Positions 60,147 through 64,000 of a stretch of DNA of 64,000 nt are shown piece after piece. The stretch's first letter is position 1. Each line of letters opens with the position of its first letter. The stretch spans positions 484,975-548,974 of the forward strand of contig NZ_BONR01000002.1 in NCBI RefSeq assembly GCF_016862815.1, written 5' to 3'. Source of the DNA: Demequina activiva. GTDB taxonomy: Bacteria; Actinomycetota; Actinomycetes; Actinomycetales; Demequinaceae. Below the pieces are notes generated by a model. That model was not told the DNA's origin. It made no database searches and saw nothing but the letters and a program-made list of their open reading frames with translations. The position numbers and the translations under genes were made by a program.

Positions 60147-63100
60147 TCAGGCCCCCTTGACCTGTTCCCGCCGCTGCCGCAGCGCCAGAGCGCTGCCTGC
60201 CAGCATCAGCAGCATCGCGAGCAGAGCCGGTGCGAGGAAGCCGTCGGCTCCCGTCGCAGCGAGCGAGCCGTCCGCCGCCAGGATCTCGATGGTCGCCCAG
60301 CCGAGCACGTTCCCCTGAGCGTCGTAGATCGCCAGGGTGTGCGTACGCAGCTCCGTGTCCATGGGGATGGTCACGCGGATGCCTCCGTTGGCGGACACCA
60401 CGTCGGTGCCGATCAGCGTGGGCTCCGAGTACAGCACCGCCTGGGTCTGGGTGCCGGCGAGCTGGCGCCCGACGTTCACATCGATGGTCTCGCCCCGTCG
60501 TGCGGAGCCGGGGACCACGATGTTGCCGTTCGGCAGCTCCAGCACCCCGTCCTCGCTGAGGAACGGAGGACCACCGTTGCCGTTGCCGGGTCCGCCGCCG
60601 GGGTTGCCCCCACCATTGTTCCCGCCACCATTGTTCCCGCCACCATTGTTCCCGCCGCCGTTGTTGCCGCCACCGGGGTTGCCCCCGCCGTCGCCAGGAT
60701 CGGTGACGTCCGCTGCCACCAGCTGGGCCACGCCCCAGCGGGCGGTGGACTGGTAGCCAGCACCCGTCGGGTCCGCCCAGTTGCGGATCGTGTCGCGCGC
60801 CCCAGCGGTCGCATCGTTGACCTGGACGTCCAGGCCGTGGAAGGTGCCCTCGCCACCGTACTCGAGCAGCGAGATCGCCACCTCGACCGCCCAGCCGCCG
60901 TCGATCAGCGACGTGGCGGACTCGACGCGGTTGGCCTGGAAGCCCTCGTCGCCGGTGCCGAACGACACCACGTTCTCCGCATTGATGCGAATCTGCGTGT
61001 CGTCGTACCGGTATGCGCCGTTCTTGAAGTTGCCTCCGTCGACGTAGATCTCCACGGAGTCCTGGGTCCACGGGTCGGAGCCCGTGACGTCCACGACGTC
61101 GTCGGCGATCTCGGCATACAGGTACAGCGTGTTGTCCTTCCACAGCGAGTGGAACGTGCCGATCGCGCCGCCGGAGCCGGTCACCTCCTTGTCCGTGGTG
61201 ATGACGTCAGCGTCATCCCACAGCGACTCCTTGGTGCCGTCGATCGCGGGTGCGTCTGCGGTCTCGGGGATCTCGGTGTACGAGAGCTCCTCGACCAGCG
61301 TGAGCGTGCCGGTCACGCCGGGCGTGTTCCAGCCGTAGGTGTCGCCACCGTCGACCACCCGGGCGTCGAACTCGACGGTGTCGCCCTCGGCTGCGCCGGA
61401 CAGCGGCAGGTGGACCACGGCGTCGTAGCCCGAGGCGGTCTCCGAGACCGTGCCGGTCACGTCGCCGGAGCCGTCCCTGCCGAAGGTGTAGTCCGTGGCA
61501 CCGACCGTGAACTCGAGGCCGTCAGCGGACTCCTCCGTCGCGTCCTCCACGGTGACGTGGACCGTCATGTGGTCGGGGGCCCAGCGGAACTGGAAGTCGC
61601 CGTGGCCCTCGATGTCGAGCAGAGGAAGGCGGTCCCAGACCTCGGAATCCGTCGCGTCGGCGTCGATCTCGACGGACCCGGCGAACACGTTGGCTGTCCT
61701 CAGGCGCGGTGGCAACGGCTCGCTGCCGCCCTCGCCGTTCACGATGCCGTAGTAGGCGGGCTTGGCCTGGAAGGCATCGTCGAACACGAGCGGTCCGCCG
61801 TTGTCATCCCGCCATGAGCGAGAGTCGATCAGACCCCACACGGTGGCGCTGTAGATGTCGTCCGCGTAGGTGCGGAAGATCTCGAAGGCGTCCCGGTAGT
61901 AGTAGCCCTGGTCGATGAACTTCGCCTCCGACTCCGGCACGCCGGTGGTCACGTCGAACTCCGTCACCGCCTGAATCAGGCCCAGAGCCTTCGCATCCAC
62001 GATCGCCTGCTCGAGGTTCTCGACCGGAAGCGACAGGTTGAGGTGGAACTGGTGGCCGATGCCGTCGATCGGGGCGCCCCGGTTGATGAGGCGCTCGATC
62101 AGTCCGAGGTAGCGGCCGCGCTTGCCGGCCTGCTCGGTGTTGTAGTCGTTGATGAACAGCGTGACCGGGCGGTCCACGCCGTCCGCGGCGTAGGTCCCGT
62201 TGAACGCAGCCTCGGCGAACTCGAACGCATCGTCCACGAACGTCTCCCCGAGGATGCGGTACCACTCGGATCGGCGCATACCGTCCGAGTACGCCGCCGA
62301 GTCATCGATGACCTCGTTCACCACGTCCCATGCGACGAGCGGGTTGTCGCCCCCGTACTCGCCCCACTGGCTCAGGTACTCGGCCACATTGTTGATGTGC
62401 GTCTCCATCCTCGACCGCAGGATCGCCTGGTCCTCGGGCGAGTTGGTCAGAGGCGCTCCGGACTCGTCCTGGAAGAAGAACGCCGGCGTCTGGCTGTGCC
62501 ACACGAGCACGTGTCCGTACATGCGCAGGTCGTTCTCGACAGCGAAGTCCATCAACGAGTCGATCTCCCCTGCGTTCGGCGCGAAGTTGCCGTCGCCGTC
62601 GTACCAGGCCTCGGGCTTCATGAAGTTCTCTGCCGAGATCTGGTTGAAGTGCCGGAGCAGGAGGTCCGCCGGCGCGCCCACCGTCTCACGAGAGTCGATC
62701 GCGACGCCCATCGGGAACGGGACCGTGTCCTTGATCGGAGTCAGCTCCTGGATCACCGGAGGCTCCGGGACCACCGCGGAGATGTCATCCACATAGAACG
62801 TGGAGGTGTTCCCCTTCGCACCGCCGTCGTAGGCAGTCTCGAAGTAGATCCAGGCCTGGTTGCCCTCGGCCACCGCCGGCATGGTGAAGGAGCCGGTGAT
62901 GGTCACCCACTCGCTGTTCGACATGCCGGAGAACTGACCCAGCGTGTTGAACGTCGACGGGCCGTTCTGCAGCGACATCCAGATGTCGCCGGGCTCCTCG
63001 CCGTCCGCGAAGCGGAACGACGCGGTCACCTCGTACTGGGTGCCGGCGTCCAGTGCGTCCGTCACCTCGTAGCGGATGCCGTCGCCCTGGGAGTTGCGGT

Positions 63101-64000
63101 CCTGCACCACGGCCGAGTGCGTGGGGCTGAAGGACTGGGCCTCGGTGAGCTCGACGCTGGGCGTGCCGGGCAGCGGCGCGCCTTCGTCCTCCTCGCTCCA
63201 GCCGCTGTCACGCAGCTCCCATCCGTCCAGACCACCGTTCTCGAAGTCGGTGCTGAACGCGACGGTGCCTGCCGCAGAGGGCGTGCCCTCCGGGAACGTG
63301 AACGTCCATCCGTTGGCGAGCCGGTCGGCGACGACGGTCTTCACCGCCGCGACCGAGCCGCTCCGATCGCCGCCGCCATCGTGCACGAGGACGATCTCGC
63401 CGGAGTTGGCGGGCACGAGGATCTCCTCGAGGCGCTGCGTCAGAAGGGCCTCGTCCTGGGTCTCCCAGTCGTTGATGAGGTTGCCCAGGCCGAGCGGCTG
63501 CATGCCGAGCTCGGCCGCGACCGCACCGCTGTTGCCCCAGGCGCCGTTGGGTGCGCGGTAGAACGGCACCTTCAGGTTCGGGTCGCCCACGGCGTCGCGG
63601 ATGATCTGGAGGTTCTCGATCAGGTCGTCCGCGATCTCCTGGTCAGTCCAGGAGTCGACGGAGTCCCAACCAGTCGTGTGGTTGCACAGCTGGTGTCCCT
63701 CATCCACGATGCGGTTGAGGGTGGCGATCTGTGCAGCGCTCTGAATGTTGTCGCCGATCACGCAGAACGTGGCCTTGACGTCGTTGGCGAGCAGGAAGTC
63801 CAGCAGCTCGTTCGTGTCGGGCGGATTCGGGCCATCGTCGAAGGTGAGGGCGGCGTAGTTGACGCCCTCGGCATCGGGTGCCTGAGCCGACGCCACCTGC
63901 GAGGCCGTGGGGGCTGCGGCCCCACCGGGCACGAACCCGTCGGGGATCACGATGCCATCGTCGCCCCCACCATCGCCGCACTCGGTCTCGGTGGTGATGG
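60147..64000 (-). CDS. Modular NodB esterase / GH10 xylanase with wall-anchor motif (N-terminus beyond the right edge)
   Basis: The frame is open to the edge; about 1284 residues are visible. In order: a NodB/CE4 deacetylase domain (TFDDGPNPP, YRAPNGAWG, IVLVHDGGG), a carbohydrate-binding domain (about 63240-62780), and a GH10 xylanase. The xylanase acid/base Glu is in AWDVVNEVIDD (codon 62313-62315) and its nucleophile in AVTEFDVTTG (61959-61961). Two CBM9-like domains, a Gly/Asn repeat linker and a small beta domain follow. The end is SLAATGADG, a hydrophobic helix and RQRREQVKGA, a sortase sorting signal. The protein would remove side groups from xylan and cut its backbone at the cell surface. 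A further domain probably lies off the edge, after TETECGDGGGDDG. Confidence 0.93.
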   Translation of the reverse strand, partial: ITTETECGDGGGDDGIVIPDGFVPGGAAAPTASQVASAQAPDAEGVNYAALTFDDGPNPPDTNELLDFLLANDVKATFCVIGDNIQSAAQIATLNRIVDEGHQLCNHTTGWDSVDSWTDQEIADDLIENLQIIRDAVGDPNLKVPFYRAPNGAWGNSGAVAAELGMQPLGLGNLINDWETQDEALLTQRLEEILVPANSGEIVLVHDGGGDRSGSVAAVKTVVADRLANGWTFTFPEGTPSAAGTVAFSTDFENGGLDGWELRDSGWSEEDEGAPLPGTPSVELTEAQSFSPTHSAVVQDRNSQGDGIRYEVTDALDAGTQYEVTASFRFADGEEPGDIWMSLQNGPSTFNTLGQFSGMSNSEWVTITGSFTMPAVAEGNQAWIYFETAYDGGAKGNTSTFYVDDISAVVPEPPVIQELTPIKDTVPFPMGVAIDSRETVGAPADLLLRHFNQISAENFMKPEAWYDGDGNFAPNAGEIDSLMDFAVENDLRMYGHVLVWHSQTPAFFFQDESGAPLTNSPEDQAILRSRMETHINNVAEYLSQWGEYGGDNPLVAWDVVNEVIDDSAAYSDGMRRSEWYRILGETFVDDAFEFAEAAFNGTYAADGVDRPVTLFINDYNTEQAGKRGRYLGLIERLINRGAPIDGIGHQFHLNLSLPVENLEQAIVDAKALGLIQAVTEFDVTTGVPESEAKFIDQGYYYRDAFEIFRTYADDIYSATVWGLIDSRSWRDDNGGPLVFDDAFQAKPAYYGIVNGEGGSEPLPPRLRTANVFAGSVEIDADATDSEVWDRLPLLDIEGHGDFQFRWAPDHMTVHVTVEDATEESADGLEFTVGATDYTFGRDGSGDVTGTVSETASGYDAVVHLPLSGAAEGDTVEFDARVVDGGDTYGWNTPGVTGTLTLVEELSYTEIPETADAPAIDGTKESLWDDADVITTDKEVTGSGGAIGTFHSLWKDNTLYLYAEIADDVVDVTGSDPWTQDSVEIYVDGGNFKNGAYRYDDTQIRINAENVVSFGTGDEGFQANRVESATSLIDGGWAVEVAISLLEYGGEGTFHGLDVQVNDATAGARDTIRNWADPTGAGYQSTARWGVAQLVAADVTDPGDGGGNPGGGNNGGGNNGGGNNGGGNNGGGNPGGGPGNGNGGPPFLSEDGVLELPNGNIVVPGSARRGETIDVNVGRQLAGTQTQAVLYSEPTLIGTDVVSANGGIRVTIPMDTELRTHTLAIYDAQGNVLGWATIEILAADGSLAATGADGFLAPALLAMLLMLAGSALALRQRREQVKGA
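60610..60669. repeat. 15-bp tandem repeat coding the xylanase linker
   Basis: Three exact copies of CCACCATTGTTCCCG and one diverged copy lie head to tail. On the coding strand each gives a five-residue Gly/Asn unit. Such repeats can change copy number by slippage. Confidence 0.8.

Noticed and set aside
60595..60690. CRISPR-like short repeats
   Set aside because: The repeats are head-to-tail 15-mers without spacers, inside a coding frame for a Gly/Asn linker.
1..64000. tRNA or rRNA genes, insertion sequences, prophage or defence islands
   Set aside because: I saw no cloverleaf in any intergenic gap, no transposase, integrase or terminal repeats, and no known defence genes; the order is that of a conserved chromosomal core.

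Overview
This window comes from a high-GC actinobacterium. Nearly all codons end in G or C, and several genes have GTG starts without a ribosome-binding site. The gene order follows the actinobacterial sigA-dxs-dut neighbourhood: DUF3000-RNase D, dxs, aconitase, a TRAM methyltransferase, an APC permease, a TrkA pair, DUF3159/OB/DUF3710/dut, DUF4193, suhB, sepH, topoisomerase IV A and B genes, and sigA. It continues with the polyprenyl synthase / Rv2175c / PASTA kinase / class II DAHP synthase block also known from Mycobacterium. A pyrophosphate-type phosphofructokinase, a D-aspartate-ligase-like ATP-grasp protein and a large cell-wall-anchored xylanase suggest order Micrococcales near Cellulomonas/Demequina. 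That taxon is an inference.

Layout. 1-7 kb: end of a DUF1684 gene, a TetR regulator divergent from ohr, the trehalose-forming treYZ pair, a tiny membrane protein and a PPK2 polyphosphate kinase. 7-12.7 kb: gnd, ATP-grasp ligase and zapE on the minus strand, then DUF3000-RNase D on plus. 12.7-24.3 kb: dxs, aconitase, methyltransferase and potassium-type permease, then the TrkA pair facing the dut operon. 24.4-31.3 kb: suhB, sepH, an alpha/beta hydrolase, a phosphatase, DUF5998 and the topoisomerase IV A subunit. 31.4-42 kb: PEP carboxylase, a ThrE-type exporter, a class F sortase beside its probable substrate, the topoisomerase IV B subunit and several membrane proteins. 42-44.2 kb: two tandem S-layer-homology proteins. 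44.2-60.1 kb: sigA, DUF4192, polyprenyl synthase, Rv2175c-like regulator, LysM transglycosylase, PASTA kinase, DAHP synthase, PPi-phosphofructokinase, PlsC, glucokinase, acyl-CoA ligase, a four-cysteine mini-protein and a DEDDh-UvrC fusion. 60.1-64 kb: an esterase-xylanase that runs off the right edge.

Common threads are central carbon flow (treYZ, gnd, acnA, ppc, PPi-PFK, glucokinase), isoprenoid supply (dxs, polyprenyl synthase) and the cell envelope (ATP-grasp ligase, LysM transglycosylase, PASTA kinase, sortase, SLH proteins, anchored xylanase). Potassium handling (permease plus TrkA pair) and chromosome upkeep (topoisomerase IV, SepH, dUTPase, UvrC-like exonuclease) are also represented.

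The DNA itself shows two recurring regulatory habits. About ten genes have a TANNNT box 6-8 bases before the start codon, the signature of leaderless mRNA. Several long GC-rich hairpins sit at gene ends, two of them with the same core sequence 50 kb apart. The least expected regulatory element is a set of GTCACA repeats spaced 9 bp apart in front of the LysM transglycosylase. I saw no tRNA, rRNA, insertion sequence, prophage or CRISPR array, and no gene-free stretch longer than 300 bases.
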